The notes: a model not told the origin generated them from the sequence alone. Positions 1 to 9,006 are shown, numbered from the stretch's first letter. The stretch: 64,000 bases of DNA from JBIQJD01 sp044507695 (GCA_044507695.1 JBIQJD010000006.1:62001-126000), one strand, 5' to 3'. Made by a program: numbers and translations.

Positions 1-384
1 ATTTCTGCAATGAATAATTTGAGATATTCAATCAGCAATAATCCCGATGCAGTTTTTTCATTAATAGAAGGAAGTTTTGTAAACGTTTCATCTGTTGAAG
101 AGACTTTTGTACCAGCCGAAAATTATTTAAATCAGAATTATCCAAATCCGTTTAATTCTCAGACGAACATATCATTCAGACTGGCAAATGCTTCATACAC
201 AGTAATTAAAATATTTGATGCACTCGGAAGGGAAGTTTACACTTTATTGAATGATTATTTACCTGCGGGAAATCATTTAATTAAATTTGATTCATCCGGA
301 AAAAGCTTAACAAGCGGAACATATTTTTACAGACTATATACAGATGATTTTTCTGCCGCCGGCAAGATGATCTATTTGAAATAA
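1..384 (+). CDS. C-terminal part of a secreted protein with a type IX secretion sorting domain (5' end outside window)
   Basis: The frame is open from the first base, so only the C-terminus of a larger exported protein is visible. The last ~85 residues form a typical type A sorting domain: a NYPNPFN motif, then an alternating beta pattern (TNISF, KIFDALGREV, GNHLIKFD), and a SGTYFYRL segment ending in a short basic tail. This domain directs Sec-exported proteins through the type IX machinery to the cell surface. The NYPNPFN version is frequent in Ignavibacteria and relatives. The identity of the passenger cannot be told from this fragment. The M14 peptidase gene starts 36 nt downstream. Confidence 0.85.
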   Translation: MSAMNNLRYSISNNPDAVFSLIEGSFVNVSSVEETFVPAENYLNQNYPNPFNSQTNISFRLANASYTVIKIFDALGREVYTLLNDYLPAGNHLIKFDSSGKSLTSGTYFYRLYTDDFSAAGKMIYLK

Positions 385-420
385 TATTCCTGAAAAACTT
401 TCTCAACCAGGGAGAACAAA

Positions 421-1914
421 ATGAAAATTTTATCAATCATTTCTCTTTGTTCAATTATGATATTTCCGCAAACCGTTTTACCACCGCTAGTAAAAAGTAA
501 TTTTAAAGCAGTTACATCTTATTCTGATTTGATTAATTATGTTGAAGCTGCAGCGGAATCAAATCCAAACATAACACTTGAATATTTTGCTGAATCAAAT
601 GAGGGAAGAAAACTTCCAGTGTTATTTATTTCAAAAGATAAATTTGGTGAAGATGGTTCAAAGCTGAAAGTATTAATATTTGCACAGCAGCATGGCAATG
701 AACAATCCGGAAAAGAAGGAGCACTTCTTCTGCTTAACAAAATTGCAGATGGGAAATTAGATGCACTTTTTAACAGGATAGATTTGATTCTAATTCCGCA
801 GATGAATCCGGATGGTTCAGAAAAAAATCAAAGAAGAAATGGAAATGGTTTGGATTTAAATCGGAATCATTTAATTCTTACAGAGCCAGAAACAATCGGG
901 CTGCATAAAATTTTTAATAAATATCTGCCTGAGATGACAATTGATGTACATGAATATTTTCCTTTCTCCAGTGATTGGCAAACATTTGGCTACATAAAAC
1001 ATTGGGATGAACAATTTGGTACAACTACAAATCCAAATGTATCTGAAAATATTCGTAATTATTCGAATGATGTTTTTCTTCCTTATGTAAAGAATTTCCT
1101 TGAAGAGCAAGATTACTCTTTTAACAATTATATTCTTGGCGGCCCGCCGGATCAGGCGAGAATGCGCCACAGTACTTTTGATATAAACGACGGCAGGCAA
1201 AGTTTGGGCATACTAAATTCACTTTCATTTATTCTGGAAGGATTAAACGGACAGGATGCGTTTGCAGAAAATATCAAACGCAGGGCAGAAGGGCAGGCGG
1301 CAGCTTTGGAAGGCTTCCTTAGATTTAGTTATGAAAATTATAATGAAATAAAAATGCTCGTTAAAAATGAAAGGGAAAAACTTTTGAATTCTTCTGAAGG
1401 AGATATTGTTACAATTCAGATGGAACACGTTAGAGGAGAAAAGCCGTTACAATTCTATTTAAAATCTGTTATAACAGGAGAAGATTCTCTCATTACTGTT
1501 GAAGAATATCATACTGCAATAGATATAATTCTTGAAGCAGAAAAACCTGCCGGATTTCTCATTCCAAAATCAAATAAAAAATTATTGAGTTGGATGGAAA
1601 ACCACTCACTCGTTTTTAATGAGTACAATCCGCAGCCGGAAGATAAAGTAACCGGCTGGAAAATTACAGGGATGGACTCGGTGTATCTTGAAGAAGTAGA
1701 ATTGGAAGATCCGGTTACTGAATCATTTATTAAAAATGAAATTAATCCTGATGATTATCTTTTCATTCCGATTAATCAATTAAAAAGCAACATGCTTGTT
1801 ATTGCTCTTGAACCAAGATCAATGCTTGCGCTGCGTACTTATGATCAATTTGAAGATTTAGTAGTTGTGGGTGAAGAGTATCCGGTTTTGAAAGTATTAA
1901 GGAAAAGTAATTAA
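421..1914 (+). CDS. Secreted M14-family zinc carboxypeptidase
   Basis: This is a 497-residue protein with a hydrophobic N-terminal segment (about residues 3-20) that looks like a signal peptide, so it probably acts outside the cytoplasm. The M14 metallopeptidase signature is present: HGNE supplies zinc ligands H91 and E94, H177 (in TIDVHEYF) is the third ligand, NPDG and NGLDLNRN at about 129-149 form the substrate-binding stretch, and E273 in ILEGLNG is a candidate catalytic glutamate. The family removes C-terminal residues from peptides or cleaves cell-wall peptides; the substrate is unknown. About 200 C-terminal residues follow the catalytic domain. The stop overlaps that of the convergent Rrf2 gene by 4 nt. 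Confidence 0.8.
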   Translation: MKILSIISLCSIMIFPQTVLPPLVKSNFKAVTSYSDLINYVEAAAESNPNITLEYFAESNEGRKLPVLFISKDKFGEDGSKLKVLIFAQQHGNEQSGKEGALLLLNKIADGKLDALFNRIDLILIPQMNPDGSEKNQRRNGNGLDLNRNHLILTEPETIGLHKIFNKYLPEMTIDVHEYFPFSSDWQTFGYIKHWDEQFGTTTNPNVSENIRNYSNDVFLPYVKNFLEEQDYSFNNYILGGPPDQARMRHSTFDINDGRQSLGILNSLSFILEGLNGQDAFAENIKRRAEGQAAALEGFLRFSYENYNEIKMLVKNEREKLLNSSEGDIVTIQMEHVRGEKPLQFYLKSVITGEDSLITVEEYHTAIDIILEAEKPAGFLIPKSNKKLLSWMENHSLVFNEYNPQPEDKVTGWKITGMDSVYLEEVELEDPVTESFIKNEINPDDYLFIPINQLKSNMLVIALEPRSMLALRTYDQFEDLVVVGEEYPVLKVLRKSN

Positions 1915-2393
1915 TTTTTTAACGCAACATTTTCTTCTGCCTGCTCTGCAAAGTTGGTTACAAGAGCGGCAACTTCTGTTTCGTTGCCAAGAAGATCTTT
2001 TAAAGTGGTTTTGCTAAGTACGCTGTCAAGCAATGATTGAATTGTTCTCCATAAAGAACGAACAGAGCAGTCAATCGTGTGTGTACAAATTGTACTAACA
2101 CCGGAATGTTCTTCACAGAATCCTTTTTCGTATAACTTTCCTCCAAGAGTAGCAAGCACATCACCAATAATAATTTCTTCAGGAGGGCGAGTTAATTTAT
2201 AACCGCCGGTTTGTCCGCGTGCACTTTCGATAAAGCCGCCAAGCCGTAAAACTCTGAGCAGTTTACCAACATGAGCGGTAGATAATCCTTCCATCTGGCT
2301 GATTTCCGGAATTGTTAATCCGTTTGGAGCAACTGCTTTTCCTATGCGGATGAGGCATCTTAAACCATATTCTTCTTGTGTACTAAATTTCAT
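1911..2393 (-). CDS. Rrf2-family transcriptional regulator, probable Fe-S sensor of the SUF operon
   Basis: The protein has 160 residues. The N-terminal 80 residues are a winged helix typical of Rrf2 proteins (FSTQEEYGLRCLIRI, then GLSTAHVGKLLRVLRLGGFI and RGQTGGYKL). Three cysteines follow at 93, 103 and 109, the region that holds a [2Fe-2S] cluster in IscR and NsrR. The spacing here (nine, then five intervening residues) is longer than the five/five I recall for IscR. It is the last gene on the strand of the SUF cluster, 58 nt after the bacilliredoxin gene, which suggests feedback control of Fe-S assembly. The palindrome before sufB is its most likely site. The role as a SUF regulator is inference; the family call is firm. 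Confidence 0.85.
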   Translation of the reverse strand: MKFSTQEEYGLRCLIRIGKAVAPNGLTIPEISQMEGLSTAHVGKLLRVLRLGGFIESARGQTGGYKLTRPPEEIIIGDVLATLGGKLYEKGFCEEHSGVSTICTHTIDCSVRSLWRTIQSLLDSVLSKTTLKDLLGNETEVAALVTNFAEQAEENVALKN

Positions 2394-2415
2394 GTTTCAT
2401 CTGATGTGAAAATTA

Positions 2416-2438
2416 TCAGCGGCTGCAGCAGCCGCTGA
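2416..2438 (-). terminator. GC-rich 10-bp hairpin between bacilliredoxin and the Rrf2 gene
   Basis: A perfect 10-bp stem with a 3-nt loop (arms 2416-2425 and 2429-2438) lies in the 58-nt gap. On the minus strand it is followed by TAATTTTC, a weak U-tract. It may be a leaky terminator or processing site that lowers regulator expression relative to the SUF genes. Confidence 0.5.
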
Positions 2439-2451
2439 AATTTATTAATCA

Positions 2452-2985
2452 TTATCCCTTAAATAATGGAATTTTGGAACCGCACATTTTTGCATGCTGA
2501 ACCTGTGCAAACTGTTCAGGAGTTATTGATGGACCCTGAGCAGAGCAATGTTTTTCAAATGCATCAACAAGTTCTGATGCTATATGCTGTGCGTTGTAGC
2601 CTTCAATATCAAACCTCTGCATGAAATAAATCAGCTTGCCGTTTTTAAATAAAGCTACGCTTGGTGAAGAAGGCGGATAATTTGTAATATAACTTCTCAC
2701 CTTATCTACTGCGTCTCGTTCCTGCCCTGCAAACACCGTATATAATTTATCAGGAATGATTTTATTCTGAAGTGCGAGAGATACGCCGGGGCGGGCACTT
2801 CCGGCAGCACAGCCGCAAACAGAATTGATCATAACTAAAACTGTTTTGTCATCATTAACATTAATTGCTTTTTCAACTTCATCCGGTGTTAACAGCTCGG
2901 TGAACCCTACAGCAACTAATTCATCACGCATCGGTTGGACAGCATCCTGATCATAAATCGGTGGACGTGATACTATATTGAACAT
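2452..2985 (-). CDS. Bacilliredoxin (BrxA/BrxB family)
   Basis: This 177-residue thioredoxin-fold protein belongs to the BrxA/BrxB (YphP/YqiW) family. The diagnostic C57-G58-C59 motif sits in SVCGCAAG, replacing the CxxC of thioredoxin; the conserved ARPG segment and a YPPSSPSVALF loop follow. In Firmicutes these proteins remove bacillithiol from protein thiols. Here it follows the SUF genes by 72 nt with a good Shine-Dalgarno (AGGAG), so it probably protects or reduces cysteines in Fe-S or sulfur-transfer proteins. The usual length is about 140-150 residues; the C-terminal extension of about 30 residues contains two more cysteines. The link to SUF is inferred from position only. Confidence 0.85.
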   Translation of the reverse strand: MFNIVSRPPIYDQDAVQPMRDELVAVGFTELLTPDEVEKAINVNDDKTVLVMINSVCGCAAGSARPGVSLALQNKIIPDKLYTVFAGQERDAVDKVRSYITNYPPSSPSVALFKNGKLIYFMQRFDIEGYNAQHIASELVDAFEKHCSAQGPSITPEQFAQVQHAKMCGSKIPLFKG

Positions 2986-3057
2986 TATTACTCCTATTTT
3001 TTGTATTATGATTGATAAATAATAGTCGAGCTTTAATCAAAAAGCTGAAAAATTTTT

Positions 3058-3396
3058 TTATAAAAATCCCAATTCAAGTTTTGCGACTTCACTCATCATT
3101 TCTTTATCCCATGGCGGGCTCCATGTAAGTTCAACCTTTGCATTATTCACTTCCGGGATTGCATTAATTTTCTGTTCAACTTCAGGCGGAAGCGAGCCTG
3201 CAACAGGGCAAGCAGGTGAAGTAAGCGTCATCTTTATTTTTACATTGGCATCGTTGTCAATTCTGATTTCGTAAATTAATCCAAGTTCAAAAATGTCAAC
3301 CGGAATTTCCGGATCGTAACAAGTTTTTAATGTTTGAATTATTTTCTCTTCCAGTTCCTGTTTATTAATTACTGGAGTTTGTTGTTCTGGTTTCAT
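3058..3396 (-). CDS. sufT: SufT-like MIP18/DUF59 Fe-S assembly factor
   Basis: The protein has 112 residues and is a single MIP18 (DUF59) domain: YDPEIPVDIFELGLIYEI at about 27-44, then MTLTSPACPVAG with the conserved Cys63. This family helps deliver Fe-S clusters to client proteins and commonly accompanies SUF genes. The start codon overlaps the sufU stop by 1 nt (TAATG arrangement), indicating translational coupling. Related PaaD and MIP18 proteins act elsewhere, but the SUF context favours SufT. Confidence 0.88.
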   Translation of the reverse strand: MKPEQQTPVINKQELEEKIIQTLKTCYDPEIPVDIFELGLIYEIRIDNDANVKIKMTLTSPACPVAGSLPPEVEQKINAIPEVNNAKVELTWSPPWDKEMMSEVAKLELGFL

Positions 3397-3854
3397 TACT
3401 GTTCCGTTGTAACTTTTTGATTTTCATTGCGTATGGCAGACTTCATTGTGTGCCATGCAAGGCTTGCACATTTAACTCTTGATGGAAATTCTTTTACTCC
3501 TGCAAACACAGCCAGTTTCCCAAGTTCATCAATATTATTTTCATCTCCGTATTTTCCTGTTATAAGTTTATGAAACTTTTCAAAAATTTCTTCTGCTTCA
3601 CTCAATGTTTTACCTTTTATAATAGTGCTCATAAGTGAAGCTGAAGCTTTTGAAATTGCACATCCTGATCCCTGGAATGAAATATCTTTTACTACATCAT
3701 CTTCCAGTTCAACATAAATATCTATTCTATCGCCGCAGAGCGGGTTAAATCCTTCAGCAAAATGATTTGCATTTTCAATCTTCCTGAAATTCCTCGGGCT
3801 TTTATTATGATCAAGTATTACCTGCTGATAAAGTTCTCTTAATTCCTGATCCAT
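3396..3854 (-). CDS. sufU: SufU-type Fe-S scaffold / sulfur-transfer protein
   Basis: This 152-residue protein belongs to the IscU/SufU family. The conserved cysteines are visible: C40 in NPLCGDR with Asp42, C65 in GSGCAISKAS, and C129 in RVKCASLAW. The stretch of about 20 residues between C65 and C129 is the longer insertion that separates SufU from IscU. In Gram-positive bacteria SufU is a zinc-dependent acceptor of sulfur from SufS. It lies between sufS and sufT with 1-nt overlaps on both sides. No SufE or SufA gene is seen nearby, so SufU is the likely sulfur acceptor. Confidence 0.92.
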   Translation of the reverse strand: MDQELRELYQQVILDHNKSPRNFRKIENANHFAEGFNPLCGDRIDIYVELEDDVVKDISFQGSGCAISKASASLMSTIIKGKTLSEAEEIFEKFHKLITGKYGDENNIDELGKLAVFAGVKEFPSRVKCASLAWHTMKSAIRNENQKVTTEQ

Positions 3855-5101
3855 TAACCAAATACCTCAATTACTTTTTTAATGCCGTTTACAAGAGCAT
3901 CAATCTCTTCCTTTGTATTATAAAAAGAAAGTGATGCACGGGAAGTTGCAGGAATTCCATATCTCTCCATAACAGGCTGTGTGCAGTGATGCCCGGTTCT
4001 GATTGCTATTCCCTCAAAATCTAAAAATGTTCCCACATCATGCGGATGAATATTCTCAATAACAAATGATATTATGCTGCATTTATTTTTTGCTGTGCCG
4101 ATTATTTTTACTTTATCAATTTGTGAAATCTTTTCAGCCGCATATCTTAAAAGTTCATTCTCGTATGAAGCGATGTTATTCATTCCTATTTTATTTAAAT
4201 AATCTATTGCGGCACCGAGTCCAACAGCGCCTTCAATATTTGGTGTGCCGGCTTCAAATTTATATGGCAGTTCATTAAACGTTGTTTCTTCAAAAGTAAC
4301 CTTTGAAATCATATCACCGCCTCCCATGTACGGCGGCATTTCATTAAGTAATTCTTCTTTTCCGTAAAGAACACCTGAGCCTGTTGGTCCATAAAGTTTA
4401 TGTCCGGAAAAAACAAGAAAATCGCAATTAAGTTTTTGAACATCAACCGGGATGTGATTAACGGCCTGTGCTGCATCAATCAATACCGGAATATGATGTG
4501 AATGTGCTGTCTCAATTATTTTCTCAATATCGTTAACAGTGCCGAGTGAATTTGAAACATAAACTACTGAAACAATTTTTGTTTTGCCGGTGATAAGTTT
4601 TTTATATTCATCAAGCAGCAGCTCACCTGATTCTGAAATCGGAATAACTTTTAAAACTGCTTTTTTTTCCTTTGCCAGAAGCTGCCATGGAACAATATTG
4701 GAATGATGTTCCATGTGAGAAATTATTATCTCATCACCTTCTTTAATATTCTGCCTTCCAAAAGTTTGAGCAACAAGATTAACGGATTCAGTTGCGCCTT
4801 TTGTAAAGACAATTTCTTTTTCACTGCGTGCATTTATAAACCTCTGAACAGTGCTGCGGCTGTCTTCATAAGCTTTGGTTGCAATTTCACTTAACTGATG
4901 CACACCGCGGTGAACATTTGCGTTTTGTGAAATGTAATAATTATTTATTGCATCAATTACCTGTTTGGGTTTTTGAGTAGTAGCAGCATTATCAAAATAA
5001 CATAAAGCTCTTCCGTGAACTTTTTGTTCAAGTATCGGAAAATCTTTTCTGATATTATGAACATCAAAAATTTTATTATTTAAATCTGCGTGAGTTTGCA
5101 C
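3854..5101 (-). CDS. sufS: SufS cysteine desulfurase
   Basis: The protein has 415 residues, the family's usual size. It is a class V PLP enzyme: the PLP lysine is K235 in FSGHKLYGPTG, the persulfide-forming cysteine is C373 in RTGHHCTQP, and SHMEHHSNIVPWQ (128-140) is typical of group II desulfurases (SufS/CsdA). It converts cysteine to alanine and passes the sulfane sulfur on, here presumably to the adjacent SufU. It starts 17 nt after sufD and overlaps sufU by 1 nt. Confidence 0.95.
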   Translation of the reverse strand: MQTHADLNNKIFDVHNIRKDFPILEQKVHGRALCYFDNAATTQKPKQVIDAINNYYISQNANVHRGVHQLSEIATKAYEDSRSTVQRFINARSEKEIVFTKGATESVNLVAQTFGRQNIKEGDEIIISHMEHHSNIVPWQLLAKEKKAVLKVIPISESGELLLDEYKKLITGKTKIVSVVYVSNSLGTVNDIEKIIETAHSHHIPVLIDAAQAVNHIPVDVQKLNCDFLVFSGHKLYGPTGSGVLYGKEELLNEMPPYMGGGDMISKVTFEETTFNELPYKFEAGTPNIEGAVGLGAAIDYLNKIGMNNIASYENELLRYAAEKISQIDKVKIIGTAKNKCSIISFVIENIHPHDVGTFLDFEGIAIRTGHHCTQPVMERYGIPATSRASLSFYNTKEEIDALVNGIKKVIEVFG

Positions 5102-5118
5102 CTGATAATCCTGTCTGA

Positions 5119-6435
5119 TTAGGCATTAAATTTATTTGTAAGAATATCTTCTATATAATTTCTTACCGGTTCAACTTTTATAGTTTTTAAAACATCACTT
5201 GCAAAAGCATGCAGCAGAAGTGATTTTGCTGCCTCTGCACCTATGCCGCGTGATTGAAGATAAAAAAGTGATTCTTCATCAAGCTGACCAATTGTGGCAC
5301 CGTGAGAGCACTTAACATCATCAGCAAAAATTTCAAGCTGCGGTTTTGTATTAACCAGTGCATCATGTGATAGAATGATGTTATTATTTTCCTGGAACGC
5401 ATTTGTTTTCTGCGCATCTTTTCTAACCATTACCTTGCCGTTAAATACTCCGCGTGAATGATCATCAAGTATCCCTTTATAATGTTCATGGCTGTTGCAA
5501 TGCGGCATGGCATGGTCAATCATCGTATGTGCATCAAATAATTGATTCTGTTCGATCATGAATAAACCATTAAGCATGCTCTCACCGCCAACTCCGTTAA
5601 AGCGGGTATTAAAATCGTTGCGTGCAATTTCAGCGCCGAGTGAAATCATGTGGGATGCAAAATTGCTTGATCTTTCCTGATCGACTTCCATTCTTGAAAT
5701 ATGAAATGCTTTTTTACTTTCTTCCTGAAGTTTGATATGATCAACTACAGAGTTTTCATCAGTAACAATTTCTGTTACTGAATTTGTGAAGTAAATATCT
5801 TCACCAACGGATGCATAATGTTCTAATATTGTTGCCTGTGAATTTTTTCCCGCCACAAACAAATTTCTCGGCTGAACAAGAATTTTCTTTTCATCAGCAT
5901 AGCTTAAAAACAAAACATGAATCGGCTTTTCAACAATCTTTCCATCGGGAATGTAAATGAATGCACCTTCCCGGGTGAACATTGTACTTAATGAAGTGAA
6001 GATATGATTTTTATAATCGGCGTATTTTCCTAAATGTTTTTCAACAGCGGGATGATTTTCTTTTATGGCTTCAGAGATATTCTTAACAACAATTCCTGCG
6101 GGAAGATTTTGTAGATGGGATAATTCCTCCGAATAAATTCCGTTAATGAATACAAGGAGATAACAATCCATATTTTCAAAAGTGTATGCAGAAAGTTTAT
6201 CTGTGCTTATAGCAACTTTTTCTTCAGCGGGAATAAAATTATGCTGAAGCAATGGAGAGATGTTTGTAAATCTCCATTCCTCATCTTTTGTTGTAGGAAA
6301 ATTCAATTGTGAGAAAGCAGTGATTGCATCCTTCCGCATAGCGTGAACAGGGCTTGATGATTCACCATTCAGGCTTTGTTCAAAACTCTGAAAATTATTT
6401 ATGTACCAGTTTTTTATTTCTGCAAATTCGTTCAT
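5119..6435 (-). CDS. sufD: SufD, Fe-S scaffold complex subunit
   Basis: This 438-residue protein has the right-handed beta-helix core of the SufB/SufD family and the conserved C-terminal block with CSHGATIGQLDEESLFYL and QSRGI. The histidine in SHGATIG matches the residue implicated in cluster assembly at the SufB-SufD interface in E. coli. The N-terminal helical part (TKDEEWRFTNISPLL) is SufD-specific. It forms the SufBC2D scaffold with its neighbours. It lies 27 nt after sufC and 17 nt before sufS. Confidence 0.93.
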   Translation of the reverse strand: MNEFAEIKNWYINNFQSFEQSLNGESSSPVHAMRKDAITAFSQLNFPTTKDEEWRFTNISPLLQHNFIPAEEKVAISTDKLSAYTFENMDCYLLVFINGIYSEELSHLQNLPAGIVVKNISEAIKENHPAVEKHLGKYADYKNHIFTSLSTMFTREGAFIYIPDGKIVEKPIHVLFLSYADEKKILVQPRNLFVAGKNSQATILEHYASVGEDIYFTNSVTEIVTDENSVVDHIKLQEESKKAFHISRMEVDQERSSNFASHMISLGAEIARNDFNTRFNGVGGESMLNGLFMIEQNQLFDAHTMIDHAMPHCNSHEHYKGILDDHSRGVFNGKVMVRKDAQKTNAFQENNNIILSHDALVNTKPQLEIFADDVKCSHGATIGQLDEESLFYLQSRGIGAEAAKSLLLHAFASDVLKTIKVEPVRNYIEDILTNKFNA

Positions 6436-6462
6436 TTGTTTTTAAAATTTAATTAATAATTG

Positions 6463-7224
6463 TTATGCTGTTATTTCATCAGCGTGATCTTTAATCCAAT
6501 CATAGCCTTTCTCTTCAAGCTCAAGCGCCAGATCTTTACCGCCGGATTTAACAATTTTTCCTTTATATAAAACATGAACAAAATCCGGTACAATGTAATT
6601 CAATAATCTCTGATAGTGAGTAACAACTATTATTGCGTTTTCTTTAGTTTTTAATTTGTTAACACCGTTCGCAACTATACGCAGAGCATCAATATCCAAA
6701 CCTGAATCTGTTTCATCAAGTATTGCAAGTTTTGGTTCAAGTACAGCCATTTGAAAAATTTCGTTTCGTTTCTTTTCACCGCCCGAAAATCCTTCATTTA
6801 CAGAACGGTTTAAAAGTGATTGTTCAAGCTCAACAAGTTTCATTCTGTTTTTAATAAGCGAAAGAAATTCCATTGCATCGTACTCTTCCAGTCCGCGGTA
6901 TTTTCTAATTTCATTAACTGCAGTTTTAAGCAGATTGGTATTGCTTACTCCGGGCAGTTCAACCGGATATTGGAAGGCGAGAAAAACACCTTCACGTGCG
7001 CGGTCTTCAGGAGAAAGTTCAAGAAGATTTTTACCGTTGTAAATTACTTCTCCATCGGTTACCTCATATTCCTGTCTTCCGGCAAGCACCTGAGCAAGTG
7101 TACTTTTGCCTGATCCGTTCGGTCCCATTATTGCGTGAACTTCTCCTGCATTAATTTTAAGATTGATTCCTTTAAGGATTTCTTTTCCGTCTATTTTAAC
7201 ATGTAAATTTTTTATTTCGAGCAT
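6463..7224 (-). CDS. sufC: SufC, ABC-type ATPase of the SUF complex
   Basis: The protein has 253 residues with all ABC ATPase motifs: Walker A at 34-42 (GPNGSGKST), signature at 146-151 (FSGGEK), and Walker B at 167-171 (AILDE) followed by TDSGLDIDAL, a SufC hallmark. SufC is soluble and drives conformational change in SufB-SufD rather than transport. It sits between sufB (75 nt upstream) and sufD. Confidence 0.96.
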   Translation of the reverse strand: MLEIKNLHVKIDGKEILKGINLKINAGEVHAIMGPNGSGKSTLAQVLAGRQEYEVTDGEVIYNGKNLLELSPEDRAREGVFLAFQYPVELPGVSNTNLLKTAVNEIRKYRGLEEYDAMEFLSLIKNRMKLVELEQSLLNRSVNEGFSGGEKKRNEIFQMAVLEPKLAILDETDSGLDIDALRIVANGVNKLKTKENAIIVVTHYQRLLNYIVPDFVHVLYKGKIVKSGGKDLALELEEKGYDWIKDHADEITA

Positions 7225-7299
7225 CTGCTATCCTTTATTTATTTTTTGTACCGTATGAAATGATAGGATATTAAAAAAACTAATTCTGGTTCTAAAATA

Positions 7300-8748
7300 T
7301 TATCCTACACTGCCTTCAAGACTAACGCTTAAAAGTTTTTGTGCTTCAACTGCAAATTCCATTGGCAGTTCTTTGAATACTTCCTTACAATAACCGTTTA
7401 CAATTAAATTAATTGCATCTTCGGTTGAGATTCCTCTCTGGTTCAAATAAAAAATCTGGTCTTCACCAATTTTAGAAGTTGTTGCTTCATGTTCAATTCG
7501 TGCAGTTGGATTATTAATATCAATGTAAGGAAAAGTATGAGCGCCGCATTTATCACCAATTAAAAGCGAATCACACTGTGAGAAGTTTCTTGCATTTTCT
7601 GCACGTTTAATTACCTTTACCTGTCCGCGGTAGCTGTTATTGCTTCTTCCTGCAGAAATACCTTTTGATATGATTGTGCTTTTTGTGTTTTTGCCAATGT
7701 GAATCATTTTAGTGCCGGTATCTGCCTGCTGCATATTATTTGTAACTGCTACTGAATAAAATTCTCCGATTGAATTATCACCCTGAAGAATGCAGCTTGG
7801 ATACTTCCATGTAATTGCGGAACCGGTTTCAACCTGAGTCCAGCTTATTTTAGAATTAACACCTCTTGCAGCGCCGCGTTTTGTAACAAAATTATAAATT
7901 CCGCCTTTACCGTCTTTATCGCCTGCATACCAGTTCTGAACAGTTGAATATTTTATCTGGGCATTATCAAGAGCAATTAATTCAACTACCGCTGCGTGCA
8001 ATTGATTTTCATCTCTCATTGGAGCAGTGCAGCCTTCAAGATAACTAACATATGCACCTTCTTCTGCAATAATTAATGTTCTCTCAAACTGTCCCGTATT
8101 TGCCGCATTAATTCTGAAATAAGTAGATAATTCCATCGGGCAGCGAACGCCTTTTGGGATAAAAACGAATGAGCCATCACTAAAAACAGCGGAATTTAGT
8201 GCCGCAAAAAAATTATCTGTATAAGGTACAACCGAACCCATATATTTTTTAACAAGTTCCGGATGATTTTGAATTGCTTCAGACATTGAACAGAAAATAA
8301 TTCCTAATTCAGACAACGATTTCTTAAATGTAGTGGCAACCGAAACACTGTCAAATACAGCATCAACAGCAACACCGGAAAGACGCTTTTGTTCTTCTAA
8401 TGATATTCCGAGTTTCTCAAATGTTTTTAACAATTCAGGATCAACTTCCTCAAGACTATTTAACTTCGGCTTTTTCTTTGGTGCTGAATAATAGGAGATT
8501 GCCTGGTAATCTACCGGTTCATACTTAACGTTGGACCAATGCGGCTCTTTCATAGTAAGCCAATGGCGGTAAGCCTTTAAGCGCCATTCAAGCATCCATT
8601 CAGGTTCATGTTTTATTGCGGAAAGTTTTTTTATGGTTTCCTCATCTAATCCCGGAGGAAGACTTTCAGCTTCAATATCTGTTACAAATCCGTACTTATA
8701 TTCTTTATTTGCTAATTCTTCAATCGTTGTTAATTCGGTTGTACTCAT
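7300..8748 (-). CDS. sufB: SufB, Fe-S scaffold complex subunit
   Basis: SufB here has 482 residues, a normal length. The conserved C-terminal core includes C401 in KCGAHTFPY, equivalent to the cysteine needed for cluster assembly in E. coli SufB, and ARIEHEATTSKIGEDQ with the QRGIS block. It is the first gene of the SUF operon. An AGGAGA Shine-Dalgarno (complement of 8753-8758) supports the start. A promoter and a palindromic operator candidate lie directly upstream. Confidence 0.95.
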   Translation of the reverse strand: MSTTELTTIEELANKEYKYGFVTDIEAESLPPGLDEETIKKLSAIKHEPEWMLEWRLKAYRHWLTMKEPHWSNVKYEPVDYQAISYYSAPKKKPKLNSLEEVDPELLKTFEKLGISLEEQKRLSGVAVDAVFDSVSVATTFKKSLSELGIIFCSMSEAIQNHPELVKKYMGSVVPYTDNFFAALNSAVFSDGSFVFIPKGVRCPMELSTYFRINAANTGQFERTLIIAEEGAYVSYLEGCTAPMRDENQLHAAVVELIALDNAQIKYSTVQNWYAGDKDGKGGIYNFVTKRGAARGVNSKISWTQVETGSAITWKYPSCILQGDNSIGEFYSVAVTNNMQQADTGTKMIHIGKNTKSTIISKGISAGRSNNSYRGQVKVIKRAENARNFSQCDSLLIGDKCGAHTFPYIDINNPTARIEHEATTSKIGEDQIFYLNQRGISTEDAINLIVNGYCKEVFKELPMEFAVEAQKLLSVSLEGSVG

Positions 8749-8764
8749 TTATTCTCCTGTTATA

Positions 8765-8778
8765 TCACAATATTGTGA
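8765..8778. promoter_or_regulatory. Perfect 14-bp palindrome upstream of sufB, candidate Rrf2 operator
   Basis: TCACAATATTGTGA reads identically on both strands. It sits 16 nt before the sufB start codon, between the Shine-Dalgarno and the predicted transcription start, where a bound dimer would block the promoter. The likely ligand is the Rrf2 protein encoded at the end of the operon, but no binding data exist. Confidence 0.55.
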
Positions 8779-8794
8779 AGGTAAAAATGCATCA

Positions 8795-8825
8795 CAAACG
8801 TAACCAATCTATACAATTTTGTCAA
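8795..8825 (-). promoter_or_regulatory. Promoter of the SUF operon
   Basis: On the minus strand TTGACA (complement of 8820-8825) precedes TACGTTTG (complement of 8795-8802). The second box matches the FCB-group -7 consensus TAnnTTTG exactly, and the distance from TTG to it is 20 nt, as expected for a -33/-7 promoter. Transcription would begin near 8788, about 40 nt before sufB and just upstream of the palindrome. Confidence 0.55.
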
Positions 8826-9006
8826 GATTGTTTGCAGTTTTCAATTTAGGCAAAAATAAAGCAATAAAGCTTTTTTTATTCTGTTAAGATAATCAATTTC
8901 AAAGCATCATTAGTTTATCTTTTAAGATGTTTCACTTTTTCTATCTTGTAATCTTGCATTTAATAAGTTAATTTTCACAATTAATTTTCTATATGGATAT
9001 AACAAT

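Noticed and set aside
871..1200. 109-codon minus-strand frame inside the M14 peptidase gene
   Set aside because: It lies wholly within a firm gene on the other strand, has no recognisable domain and no ribosome site.
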